Shown here: positions 1 through 6,465 of the stretch, in pieces
Numbering within the stretch: position 1 is the stretch's first letter
How the letters are laid out: every line of letters starts with the position of its first letter
NCBI GenBank assembly: GCA_963693635.1
Contig: CAVOBC010000181.1
Coordinates: 1 to 9,118 of the forward strand
Reading direction: 5' to 3'
Length of the DNA stretch: 9,118 nucleotides
DNA from: CAVOBC01 sp963693635
GTDB taxonomy: Bacteria > Pseudomonadota > Gammaproteobacteria > Pseudomonadales > Azotimanducaceae
Notes under the pieces: generated by a model
Seen by the model: only the letters and a program-made list of their open reading frames with translations
What the model was told of the DNA's origin: nothing
Databases searched by the model: none
Translations under genes and position numbers: made by a program

Positions 1-158
1 GAATACCATCCGAACCGCTCGTTCCCTGACTTCGGGGGAATACCGATTTGACTTCGTCATACTCCAATCCTCTCAAGATTTGGAGTCTCCAGGAATCCCG
101 GTGCGGTTCAGAATCCCTTGTCTATACTGATTCAACAATCGTTGTTGCAGAGACATTC

Positions 159-397
159 ATGGCCACTCTCATGTCATGGGATTCACAGACCAATCGCCAC
201 GTCCTGCGTGCGGACAGCCTGATCGAGGCCATCGATGAGCTGTTCCTGGTCCAGTCATCTTCTGACACGAAAGCTCGCAAGGCGCCTCGACACCGCACGC
301 ATCACGGAGCGACAGGCGTTGCACCATCACATGTCATCGGAAGTCGCGGCATCCGCCCGCCCGGCACAGCATCTCATCCCCGCTGATCTCCTGTGAC
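159..397 (+). pseudogene. Frameshifted 5' part of the gene ending at 997
   Basis: Coding-like sequence jumps between frames here. From ATG 159 one frame reads MATLMSWDSQTNRHVLRADS and goes on through IEAIDELFLV. Near 255-262 it turns to low-complexity Arg/His/Pro text, while the next frame begins a helical stretch (LTRKLARRLDTARITERQAL, about 262-321) that runs to PADLL and a TGA at 394-396. The third frame then picks up DSDGKLVADAIKQYLAAHS and runs unbroken into the 470-997 reading frame. Two successive +1 shifts would join all three into one protein of about 280 residues. The middle segment favours G/C in third codon positions, as real genes here do. I do not recognise the family. Either the gene is inactivated, or the assembly has two indel errors, or the frame-0 part is a separate small gene. 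The join points are inferred. Confidence 0.45.
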
Positions 398-469
398 TCT
401 GATGGCAAACTCGTCGCTGATGCGATCAAACAATATCTCGCTGCCCACAGTTGTACCGTCGGCAACGAA

Positions 470-997
470 ATGAAGCCAGTCAAAGACCTGGTTCAAATCA
501 TCAAGTCGCCTGACACCCGCAATCGCGGTGCTATCCTCGCGGGCTTAACGAGCACAGGCGACCGGCGAATTCACGCAGTCGCTCGTACGCTGCGGAAGCA
601 TATGACTGCACGCGACGTGGACTACTCCCGCGTCCATGATGTAAGAATGATTGCGCCGAGGTTTCACTTTTGCGTCGAATGGTTGGCGGACCTCAGCGAC
701 GTCGCCTCCCGCGACAAACGAGAGATTCTCACCAACTTGGCGACAATGCTGCGATTGATCGTTGTGTACGACGAAACTGGCTACGTTGACGACTTCAGGG
801 TCGTCAGCAGTGAGGGCTTTGTGGAGACGGAAGCCTGTCGCATCGAGCCCTACGAGGGCTTTCTCGACACAATCGCACCCACCATCAGCGCGCTCGCCCG
901 GCGCCCCGAACTATCACCGTTTCTGACACCGTTGCACCACTTCCTTCACGCCCACCAGTCTCGTGCGGCGACGCTCCGGGAGCGCAAGGCCGCTTGA
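470..997 (+). CDS. Hypothetical protein, probably the C-terminal part of a broken gene
   Basis: This is an intact 175-residue frame starting MKPVKDLVQIIKSPDTRNRG. I do not recognise a family. It looks soluble, with no signal peptide or membrane span. It is mixed helical and charged, with an aromatic stretch PRFHFCVEWLADL near residues 63-75, a LATMLRLIVVYDETGYVDDF segment near 90-109, and a Pro-bounded helical tail rich in His, Ala and Arg. No good ribosome binding site precedes ATG 470, and the frame stays open upstream to about 266 with protein-like sequence (GKLVADAIKQYLAAHS). The ATG is therefore probably internal to an older, longer gene and not its true start. It could still be translated as a shortened product. 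No neighbour suggests a job for it. Confidence 0.5.
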   Translation: MKPVKDLVQIIKSPDTRNRGAILAGLTSTGDRRIHAVARTLRKHMTARDVDYSRVHDVRMIAPRFHFCVEWLADLSDVASRDKREILTNLATMLRLIVVYDETGYVDDFRVVSSEGFVETEACRIEPYEGFLDTIAPTISALARRPELSPFLTPLHHFLHAHQSRAATLRERKAA

Positions 998-1060
998 TTC
1001 AGCTAACGCACCGCGCAATGGTGCCACGCAATACCTAAGTGACACTGATCCGTCGCAAAG

Positions 1061-1474
1061 ATGCAGAACGGGCAACCCTTCAACATCTTCAACAGAGCCA
1101 ACGAATCGGCGACGCCCAATTGCTCGCTGCAACCTCTCAAAATCGGACGCGGGCTTCTGGCGGAGGGTAATCCCAATGACGCCGTCGTCTCGCGTGGTGG
1201 AGGGAGTGGCGGAAGGACGTGGAGGAGGACGGTCGACCCGGTTACCGTTGCCATCTTGCCAGGAGCCAGTGTTGTCAACCGGCCAGAATCTCTCAGCGCT
1301 TTTTATCAACTGCAAGCGCGAGATGAAATCACCGCACTCGCGATCCCCGGCGTAACGGTCATCGATCTAACGCCTTCTTTGCAAGCGGCGGGCCAAGAAA
1401 GCTATTTTCTCAACGACAGGCACCTGACCGCCACAGGTCATCGAACGGTTGCAAGTGCCATCGCTGAAAATTGA
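1061..1474 (+). pseudogene. C-terminal remnant of an SGNH-hydrolase-like protein
   Basis: The last ~78 residues (from about nt 1238) look like the end of an SGNH/GDSL-type esterase or an AlgJ/AlgX-like acetyl-transfer domain. A beta-strand VTVAILPG is followed by a helix, then GVTVIDLTPSLQAAG, then YFLNDRHLTATGHRTVASAI. In that family the Asp and His of the last block (here D119 and H121 of the 137-residue frame) complete the catalytic triad. The N-terminal half, with the nucleophile Ser block and the oxyanion Gly and Asn blocks, is missing. The first ~58 residues are low-complexity (RGGGSGGRTWRR) and unlike the family. A separate 43-codon frame (GTG 1039 to TAA 1168-1170, with a helical stretch DAERATLQHLQQSQ) overlaps this part and may be a shifted fragment of the same or another gene. 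No convincing ribosome binding site precedes ATG 1061. I judge it a relic, possibly of an exopolysaccharide-modifying enzyme. Confidence 0.5.
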
Positions 1475-1679
1475 CAACATGACCGGGGGCGACGCGTGGC
1501 CGTCTCGATCCGAGATGCCGAATCCAGCATGAAAGCGGTCACGGTAAAGCGCTGATCGTCGACATTCGCACCCCCGGTCCTCCAGATCACCGCCAATACG
1601 GTCAAAAAAACAGGCACGAAGTGTCGGTCAAATTTACATTTTTGTTGCAACCCGGCTAACCCCTCGACCGAAAATTCCA

Positions 1680-1692
1680 TAAGTCATTGATT
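1680..1692 (+). promoter_or_regulatory. Candidate IHF binding site
   Basis: TAAGTCATTGATT matches every fixed position of the IHF consensus read on this strand (YAANNNNTTGATW). It lies in an AT-rich tract and ends 21 bp before the -24 GG of the sigma-54 type promoter, about -47 to -59 from the expected transcription start. DNA-bending sites are commonly found at such positions in sigma-54 promoters, where they bring an upstream activator onto the polymerase. The match is seen directly; binding is inferred. Confidence 0.5.
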
Positions 1693-1712
1693 TATATTAC
1701 CTTTATAAAAGT

Positions 1713-1728
1713 TGGCATCAATCCTGCG
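1713..1728 (+). promoter_or_regulatory. Candidate sigma-54 (RpoN) promoter of the PEP-CTERM gene
   Basis: TGGCATCAATCCTGCG has the invariant GG (1714-1715) and GC (1726-1727) separated by exactly 10 bp, as in the consensus TGGCACG-N4-TTGCW. The deviations are T for C in the -24 box and CTGC for TTGC in the -12 box. Transcription would start near 1739, giving a 5' leader of about 30 bases that holds the AGAGAGAT ribosome binding site. No comparable sigma-70 promoter stands out. PEP-CTERM genes in other bacteria are known to depend on RpoN and the PrsK/PrsR system, which supports the call. Confidence 0.55.
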
Positions 1729-1769
1729 TTATATATCTCCACACCCGCACCACACAGAGAGATACGAAC

Positions 1770-2558
1770 TTGAACAAGCTCTACCGGCACCTCTCAACCG
1801 CAGCCGCAGCCATCACAATGTCAGCGACTGCGCACGCCGCACCGTTCACGATCGCCGACACCTATGTTGGTTCCGATGGTCACGGAAAGGGCGACGTAAT
1901 CGGCCACACCAGCAAGTACCAGATCAACGACATGGTGGTTGAGCTTATGGGGGACGACCTGATCGTCACCATCAGCACCAACATGGACGCCGGTCTTGGG
2001 ACGGCGGCAAGCAAGACCCTGACTGCGCTCAGCGAGGGCAAAGGCATTGGCTGGGGTGACCTGTTCATCTCTGTCGATGGTTGGGACCCGTTTGGACCCG
2101 CGCCCTACTGGGACGATGACAATACCAACGGAGAGAAGTGGGAGTACGGCGTAGCACTCGATGACCGCTGGGACGCAAGCAGCAGCACTGCAGCGCTCTA
2201 TGCACTGAACGGGGCGACCAACGACGACAACGCTTACCTTAGTGAGGACTTCATGTCCGCCGGCCTGTTCAGGAATGGACAAGAGGCCGCTGTCGACACA
2301 AGCGTCGGCGATACCGAGTGGAAGAAGGCGGTCGACGATGTGGCCATGACTGGTGGCGATATCAAGTTTACGATTGATACCGTTGACACCAGCCTGCATG
2401 GCAAGACGGTGGGGGAGCTCGGATTCCACTGGGCAATCACATGCGGCAACGACACGATCGAGGGCATGCCTGAGCCAACGACCGTAGCGATGTTGATCCT
2501 GGGCGTAGCGTGCATCGGGTTAGCCCGGGTACGACGGCGCAAGATGGTCCGCTCTTAG
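1770..2558 (+). CDS. PEP-CTERM sorting domain exported protein
   Basis: This 262-residue secreted protein is a likely substrate of exosortase, the membrane enzyme that recognises and processes C-terminal PEP-CTERM signals. Residues 1-23 form a Sec signal peptide (MNKLYRHLS, a small-residue core, AHA|APF cleavage). Residues 24-232 are an acidic, Gly/Asp/Trp-rich beta-type domain with GWGDLFISVDGW and a closing GFHWAITCGND block. Residues 233-262 are the tripartite signal: MPEPT, a hydrophobic span VAMLILGVACIGLA and the basic tail RVRRRK. Only two cysteines occur: C225 in the closing block and C248 in the membrane span. The start is TTG 1770, set by AGAGAGAT at 1755-1762, and it gives a proper signal peptide. 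The gene is monocistronic, between a sigma-54 type promoter and a strong terminator. No exosortase or polysaccharide gene is in view. Such proteins are usually linked to exopolysaccharide, biofilm or floc formation; this one's exact role is unknown. Confidence 0.92.
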   Translation: MNKLYRHLSTAAAAITMSATAHAAPFTIADTYVGSDGHGKGDVIGHTSKYQINDMVVELMGDDLIVTISTNMDAGLGTAASKTLTALSEGKGIGWGDLFISVDGWDPFGPAPYWDDDNTNGEKWEYGVALDDRWDASSSTAALYALNGATNDDNAYLSEDFMSAGLFRNGQEAAVDTSVGDTEWKKAVDDVAMTGGDIKFTIDTVDTSLHGKTVGELGFHWAITCGNDTIEGMPEPTTVAMLILGVACIGLARVRRRKMVRS

Positions 2559-2607
2559 GCACTCTTGGCCGACCGGCTACGACCAGCCACCTGATTCGTC
2601 GAGTTTC

Positions 2608-2633
2608 TTTACACAAATCGTTTACACAAATCG
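2608..2633 (+). repeat. Two perfect tandem copies of a 13-bp unit
   Basis: TTTACACAAATCG occurs twice head to tail (2608-2620 and 2621-2633), between the PEP-CTERM stop codon and its terminator. It probably arose by slippage. No function can be read from it. Confidence 0.85.
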
Positions 2634-2637
2634 CGAC

Positions 2638-2674
2638 CATAAAAAAGGCCTCCCTGGTGGAGGCCTTTTTTATG
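2638..2674 (+). terminator. Strong, probably bidirectional Rho-independent terminator
   Basis: There is a perfect 16-bp stem: CATAAAAAAGGCCTCC (2638-2653), loop CTGGT (2654-2658), then GGAGGCCTTTTTTATG (2659-2674). The GC core GGCCTCC is followed by six T on the plus strand, and the A-run on the left gives six U on the minus strand, so it could stop transcription both ways. It lies 79 bp after the PEP-CTERM stop codon and closes that unit. Confidence 0.9.
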
Positions 2675-2970
2675 GAGAAAACAAAGTCGGTGACCAAATC
2701 GACGGGAGCGGTCGCAATCGGTCCGCAAGATTTGTCAGCGCTGACCAGCATCATTTGACAAACGTCCTGTCACGCTTGCAACCTTCAGCTTGCCCTTGCC
2801 GCTTCCATGCCCGCGCGGCAGCTTGCGGAATGTGTGATCACTAACCGACACCTGACATTGCGGGGCACACCGTTTCAACAGGTAAGCTCCCTTGAACCAG
2901 AATAAACTGAGCAAGCGCGGCTTAACCGCCACAATCTGTCGCTGTTGCAGGGCGAGGCCGACCGTGAGCT
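2675..2970. other. Intergenic stretch without a recognised gene
   Basis: Nearly 300 bases separate the terminator from the CDP-alcohol phosphotransferase. Short open frames occur on both strands (for example 2735-2932 minus, 65 residues), but none has a ribosome binding site or a recognisable motif. The promoter of the downstream gene should lie here, but I see no convincing -35/-10 pair or sigma-54 box. Confidence 0.5.
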
Positions 2971-3624
2971 GTGCTTGACCACCTCGCTCGAAAAGCGATC
3001 GACCCGCCGCTCGCTCTCCTTGGTCGTAGACTCGCCGACATCGGACTCACGGCAAATGCGATCTCCGTTTGCGGCTTTCTGGTCGGCATGTCTGCCGCTC
3101 CCCTCATCGCATTTGGGGCCACCGAGCCGGCGTTGATTGCGATCATTTTCAACCGAATCGCCGATGGTCTGGATGGCGCAGTGGCCCGGGCGTCAACCCC
3201 CACTGAAACCGGTGCCTTTCTGGACATCGTTCTCGACTTCATTTTTTACTCGGCAGTCATTTTCGCTTTCGCGCTCTACAGCGAGGCGAACGCCCTGGCA
3301 GCCGCGTTCCTCATCTTTGCGTTCATCGGCACCGGCACCACATTTCTCGCCTTTGCAATCTTCGCTGCGCGTTACGATCTGGTTACAAACCATCGGGGTC
3401 GCAAATCCATCTATTACCTCGGCGGATTGACGGAAGGCACGGAAACCGTGACCTGCCTCATCCTACTTTGCCTGTTCCCGGCACAATTCCCCATCATCGC
3501 CTTCGGCTTCGGACTTCTTTGCTGGATAACCACTGGTACACGCATCATCGACGGGTACCACCAACTAAGGCGCATCGATGCTGCGAACCTGCGATCACCC
3601 CAGGGCGCCGATCGTCAGGGCTGA
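2971..3624 (+). CDS. CDP-alcohol phosphatidyltransferase family membrane protein
   Basis: This 217-residue integral membrane enzyme transfers a phosphoalcohol from a CDP-activated donor to an acceptor alcohol, as in phospholipid head-group synthesis. The family signature D-x2-D-G-x2-A-R-...-G-x3-D-x3-D is complete: D65, D68, G69, A72, R73, G81, D85 and D89 within ADGLDGAVAR and GAFLDIVLD. These aspartates bind the metal ions and the CDP group. Hydrophobic helices lie near residues 28-50, 84-104, 106-133 and 158-190, with a polar tail, and the length is normal for the family. The start is GTG 2971, because an in-frame TGA at 2965-2967 rules out anything earlier; the GGCGAGG ribosome binding site (2951-2957) is somewhat far upstream. 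The substrate cannot be told from sequence. A kinase gene follows 226 bp later, but the gap and the repeat in it argue against a tight operon. Confidence 0.88.
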   Translation: MLDHLARKAIDPPLALLGRRLADIGLTANAISVCGFLVGMSAAPLIAFGATEPALIAIIFNRIADGLDGAVARASTPTETGAFLDIVLDFIFYSAVIFAFALYSEANALAAAFLIFAFIGTGTTFLAFAIFAARYDLVTNHRGRKSIYYLGGLTEGTETVTCLILLCLFPAQFPIIAFGFGLLCWITTGTRIIDGYHQLRRIDAANLRSPQGADRQG

Positions 3625-3657
3625 CGACGCTCTCGGTTGGTCGATTGGGACTGTCTG

Positions 3658-3684
3658 TGTTGACCGTCCATGTTGACCCGTCTA
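3658..3684 (+). repeat. Imperfect tandem repeat of a 13/14-bp unit
   Basis: TGTTGACCGTCCA (3658-3670) is followed directly by TGTTGACCCGTCTA (3671-3684). The copies differ by one inserted C and one C/T change. It lies 33 bp after the CDP-alcohol phosphotransferase stop codon, and each copy contains a TTGACC that resembles a -35 hexamer. Confidence 0.7.
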
Positions 3685-3688
3685 TGTA
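3660..3688 (+). promoter_or_regulatory. Weak candidate sigma-70 promoter for the kinase gene
   Basis: TTGACC (3660-3665, 5 of 6 to the -35 consensus) is followed by a 17-bp spacer and TATGTA (3683-3688, only 3 of 6 to the -10 consensus). It would give a leader of about 155 bases before the kinase start at 3851. The -35 box falls inside the tandem repeat. The poor -10 box keeps this tentative. Confidence 0.22.
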
Positions 3689-3850
3689 GAAGGTAAATGT
3701 TGGCGGATCAAGCCCGAGGGATCACTCCGAATGGACAGTCGGCACATCTCGGTCTGAAAGGGTGCTTTCGCCGGCCATCCATGACCGTCAATCCACCATC
3801 TGGTATGTTTCACACGAATTACTACGCGCTTACCTGGCAATCGGGGGACT

Positions 3851-4855
3851 ATGCAGCTCGAAGAATTGACCGAACGACTTGGGCCATTTGCGCAAGCGAT
3901 GTACGAGGACCCCGACGCCCGGGTCACAGAGGTCCACATGATGCCTGGCCATGCCGGCTTCGCGTATGGATTCACGGTTCACGCGTCCGGCTCAACCCAG
4001 TCCTGGTTCCTGCGTCTGCCACCGCCGAACGTCAACTGGCGGGGGACCGCAGACGTCCTTCGCCAGGTGCAAATCCTGAGTGCGCTCGACGGTACCCAGG
4101 TTCCCCACTGTTCGGTCAGATGGTCCGGCGACGACCTGCGTTGGTTCGAAAGGCCCTACTTCGTGGTGCCCAGACTCGACGGCGACGTCTTACGCGTGGG
4201 TCCAGGAGAATGGGCTCACGATGTTAGCAATGACACGGCCACGGACATGGGACGTCAGATAATGTCCGCCCTCGCCGCTGTGCACAAGCTCGACTGGCAA
4301 GTGACGGTACCCAACCTTGGGCCTCCCATTCCGTTTGCAGAAGACGTCACGCGCTGGGACCGGTTTCTGGCGCGCGCCGCGGACCCAGAGGAGTTAAGCG
4401 ATGCACCCCACGTGCGGCAGCGGTTACTCAGCACCATCCCAACCGACGCACCGATCGGCGTCTTCCACGGCGACTTTCAGGTCTCCAATCTCTTCTTCTC
4501 ATCGGACCATCGGTTGCTCGCCGTCATCGACTGGGAACTCGTGGGCGTGGGTGCCACGCTCAACGATGTCGGCTGGATCTGCACGTTTGCCGACAAGTCG
4601 GCATGGGCAACCGGCGACGGCGAACGCCCCACATTTCTCGACCCTGACACCCTGATCTCACTCTATGCCGACGCATGGGGCGCTGCCGTGCCTGATATCA
4701 ACTGGTTCAGGGCGCTCGCGGCATACAAGTTTGCGATTATTACCGGGCTCAATCTCAGCCTGCATCGACGCGGCAAGCGCCACGACCCAAGTTGGGAGGT
4801 CACTGCGTTGTCGATGCGCCCGCTAATCAACCGAGCACTCGACCTGCTGGGGTAG
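3851..4855 (+). CDS. Phosphotransferase family protein (APH fold, ACAD10/11 kinase-like)
   Basis: This 334-residue soluble kinase has the aminoglycoside/choline phosphotransferase fold. The catalytic loop GVFHGDFQVSNLFF (residues 203-216) carries the Brenner motif H206-G-D208 with N213, and AVIDWE (D227-W-E229) is the metal-binding DFG equivalent. The N-lobe FLRLPPP (about 53-59) matches the RRPP-type strand of the COG3173/ACAD10-ACAD11 group, where Arg stands in the place of the usual Lys. Length fits the stand-alone bacterial form. In mammals the ACAD10/11 kinase domains phosphorylate 4-hydroxyacyl-CoAs; related bacterial enzymes act on other small alcohols, so the substrate is open. Real antibiotic resistance is unlikely from this subgroup. 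The start is ATG 3851, just after GGGGGA (3843-3848), which is rather close; M17 (ATG 3899) is a less likely alternative because the LEELTERLG lead-in looks native. Confidence 0.85.
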   Translation: MQLEELTERLGPFAQAMYEDPDARVTEVHMMPGHAGFAYGFTVHASGSTQSWFLRLPPPNVNWRGTADVLRQVQILSALDGTQVPHCSVRWSGDDLRWFERPYFVVPRLDGDVLRVGPGEWAHDVSNDTATDMGRQIMSALAAVHKLDWQVTVPNLGPPIPFAEDVTRWDRFLARAADPEELSDAPHVRQRLLSTIPTDAPIGVFHGDFQVSNLFFSSDHRLLAVIDWELVGVGATLNDVGWICTFADKSAWATGDGERPTFLDPDTLISLYADAWGAAVPDINWFRALAAYKFAIITGLNLSLHRRGKRHDPSWEVTALSMRPLINRALDLLG

Positions 4856-4940
4856 TCCGAAGCGCGCCTCACAACCACATGACGGTGCGACGACGAAGAT
4901 GAGACAGATCACGAGTAGCCGAAGCAGGGCGTCAATGTGA

Positions 4941-5111
4941 TCAGGCCCACCAGTTGAGTGTTACCGCTTGAAAGATGACAACCAGCCAGCAAGTATGTAT
5001 CCAGCCACCGTTGCGATGACGTAGTAACTCAACCGCGCCGTTCACCAGTCGAACGACCACCACGGAATACAGCACGGAGATGACGACAATCAGGTATTCA
5101 AACTCGCTCAT
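4941..5111 (-). pseudogene. N-terminal remnant of a conserved small membrane protein
   Basis: On the minus strand ATG 5111 opens a 56-residue frame: MSEFEYLIVVISVLYSVVVV, then RLVNGAVELLRHRNGGWIHT and CWLVVIFQAVTLNWWA, ending at TGA 4943-4941. The MSEFEYL start, hydrophobic first helix, short basic loop with W-x-H and a second helix ending NWW resemble the opening of a family of uncharacterised multi-span proteins (MxEFEYL...FWW) that I recall as much longer. Beyond the stop, a shift of one base restores a hydrophobic stretch (HIDALLRLLVICLIFVVAPS), so the gene looks frame-shifted and shortened. No clear ribosome binding site precedes the ATG. Family resemblance is from memory. It is divergent to the dioxygenase gene, with 146 bp between the starts. 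Confidence 0.4.
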
Positions 5112-5257
5112 GGCTACCGTTGCCCAGTTCGCGTTCACTTTCGCTGTGCCGAAGAGCATCGCGGGCGCAAACCAATTTTCGCTCTCGTTACTAACGATGT
5201 CACACTCACTATCTACCCGGCTCTGGCAAGGCGCCGTCCTGCAGGGAGCGCGCCACC

Positions 5258-6325
5258 TTGAACCTTAAGGTCCCGGCCACTCGGTGGGTCGCCACGACCC
5301 CGACCGCAGAAGGCGAACTGACGTCGGCACAGGTCGAGAGTTGGCGTTCCGCCGGCTATGCCTTTGTGAGCGGCCTCTTGCCCGAGTCATTGATCACGGG
5401 ATTAGCCGCAGCAGCGCGCACACGTTTCCCGCCACCAAATTCAGATGAAGCGCGCGGCTTCACGAGCTTTGGAGGACCCCTCAACTTTCCGAGCGATCTG
5501 CCCGGTCTCAACGACCTAACACTGCATCCGGCGGTCCTCCAATCCGTCAGCACGCTGCTGTCCGAATCCGTATCGGCGCTCCGTCTTACCCAATCGGACT
5601 TGTGGGCAAAGTACGGCAGGGAAGATCGTCCCGGCAAACACCTGGACAACGCCGACCAACGTATCCATGTCGATTATCCCAACCATACCCTCGCCCACCC
5701 AACCGAATGGACTCGTCCGGAAGCGGTTGAAATGATCATTTATCTCAATGATGTCGAGACCACGGGCGGCGCGACAGCCATCGTTCCGCGCGAGGGCAGC
5801 AACGATCCCGCCTACCGATGGCCCATCGTTGACACGCCCGGCGTCGCAGATCTCGAATACGTGAATGATCGAGACGCCGCGGAACAATACTTCGCTGGGA
5901 AACGTCCGCACCTCGAGGCGTGGCGCAAGGCACTCTATGACCGGGAGCGGCAAGTCCGGTTTCAAGCGGGGGACGTACTGCTCTATCGACACGACACCTG
6001 GCATCGTGGCACACCGATGCACAATGGCACCTTGCGGCTCGTCCAGAACATCAGCTTCCGACGTGCGTCGAGCGAATGGATCAGTACCGTTCACAAAGGC
6101 TGGGCCTGGTCGGCTTACCGCAAAGACAAGCTCATTGAGAAGTTGATCGCGCGGGCAAGTCTCGATCAGCGTGCCGTTTTAGGCTTCCCGCAACCGGGCT
6201 CACCCTACTGGTCGGCCGCAACCATCGACGCGGTCGAAGCAAGACATGGCGTGTTCGGCATCGATATGACGCCCTATCGCGCTGCCCTCGCAGGTTGCAG
6301 CGATCAGCCGAATCGACAAGCGTGA
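5258..6325 (+). CDS. Phytanoyl-CoA dioxygenase (PhyH) family protein
   Basis: This 355-residue non-haem Fe(II)/2-oxoglutarate dioxygenase would hydroxylate a small-molecule or acyl substrate while decarboxylating 2-oxoglutarate. The iron facial triad is visible: H137-V-D139 in RIHVDYPNH and H249 in HDTWHRGTPM. R260 in GTLRLVQNISF sits where the family binds the 2-oxoglutarate carboxylate. Between them lie the expected strands VEMIIYLNDVETTGGATAIV and FQAGDVLLYRHDTWH. An N-terminal helix with TSAQVESWRSAGYAFVSGLL (22-41) is typical of the family start. No signal peptide is seen, so it is cytosolic. TTG 5258 is chosen because AGGGAG (5243-5248) sits 9 bases before it. PhyH proteins are diverse, so the substrate is unknown. 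Its stop codon overlaps a 33-codon frame by four bases. Confidence 0.87.
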   Translation: MNLKVPATRWVATTPTAEGELTSAQVESWRSAGYAFVSGLLPESLITGLAAAARTRFPPPNSDEARGFTSFGGPLNFPSDLPGLNDLTLHPAVLQSVSTLLSESVSALRLTQSDLWAKYGREDRPGKHLDNADQRIHVDYPNHTLAHPTEWTRPEAVEMIIYLNDVETTGGATAIVPREGSNDPAYRWPIVDTPGVADLEYVNDRDAAEQYFAGKRPHLEAWRKALYDRERQVRFQAGDVLLYRHDTWHRGTPMHNGTLRLVQNISFRRASSEWISTVHKGWAWSAYRKDKLIEKLIARASLDQRAVLGFPQPGSPYWSAATIDAVEARHGVFGIDMTPYRAALAGCSDQPNRQA

Positions 6326-6423
6326 CGTTTACGCAAGCACGGGACAGGGAGTTCTTTGGAGCAACGCTGATGAAAGGCCGTACGCTCCACGTCGGGCTCC
6401 AGAAACGTGTCGCCGACTCCTGA
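6322..6423 (+). CDS. Possible 33-residue ORF coupled to the dioxygenase stop
   Basis: GTG 6322 overlaps the dioxygenase stop codon in a GTGA arrangement that is typical of translational coupling. The frame reads VTFTQARDREFFGATLMKGR and on to LHVGLQKRVADS, ending at TGA 6421-6423. I recognise no family. It may be a relic of a longer gene or a chance frame; only the overlap geometry and the protein-like composition support it. Confidence 0.2.
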   Translation: MTFTQARDREFFGATLMKGRTLHVGLQKRVADS

Positions 6424-6465
6424 GCCCCACCCCACAAAAAACCCCGTACATGGCAAACCGCGAAC

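Noticed and set aside
123..128. TATACT as a sigma-70 -10 box before the broken gene
   Set aside because: No -35-like hexamer at 15-19 bp upstream.
963..1355. Open frames on both strands over 914-1355
   Set aside because: They are Arg/Ser/Pro-rich, overlap one another in several frames and show no domain; they look like by-products of GC-rich relic sequence.
1438..1680. Minus-strand 80-residue frame across the region upstream of the PEP-CTERM gene
   Set aside because: No ribosome binding site or motif, and it covers the end of the SGNH relic and the AT-rich control region.
2735..2932. Minus-strand 65-residue frame in the gap after the terminator
   Set aside because: Basic, no family, no ribosome binding site; not enough to call a gene.
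3697..4227. Plus-strand frame overlapping the start of the kinase gene
   Set aside because: Beyond 3851 it is the out-of-frame shadow of a well-supported kinase, and the first 50 codons show no domain.
3851..4855. Aminoglycoside resistance gene
   Set aside because: The motifs (FLRLPPP, HGDFQVSN, AVIDWE) place it with ACAD10/11-like kinases, which are ordinary metabolic proteins.
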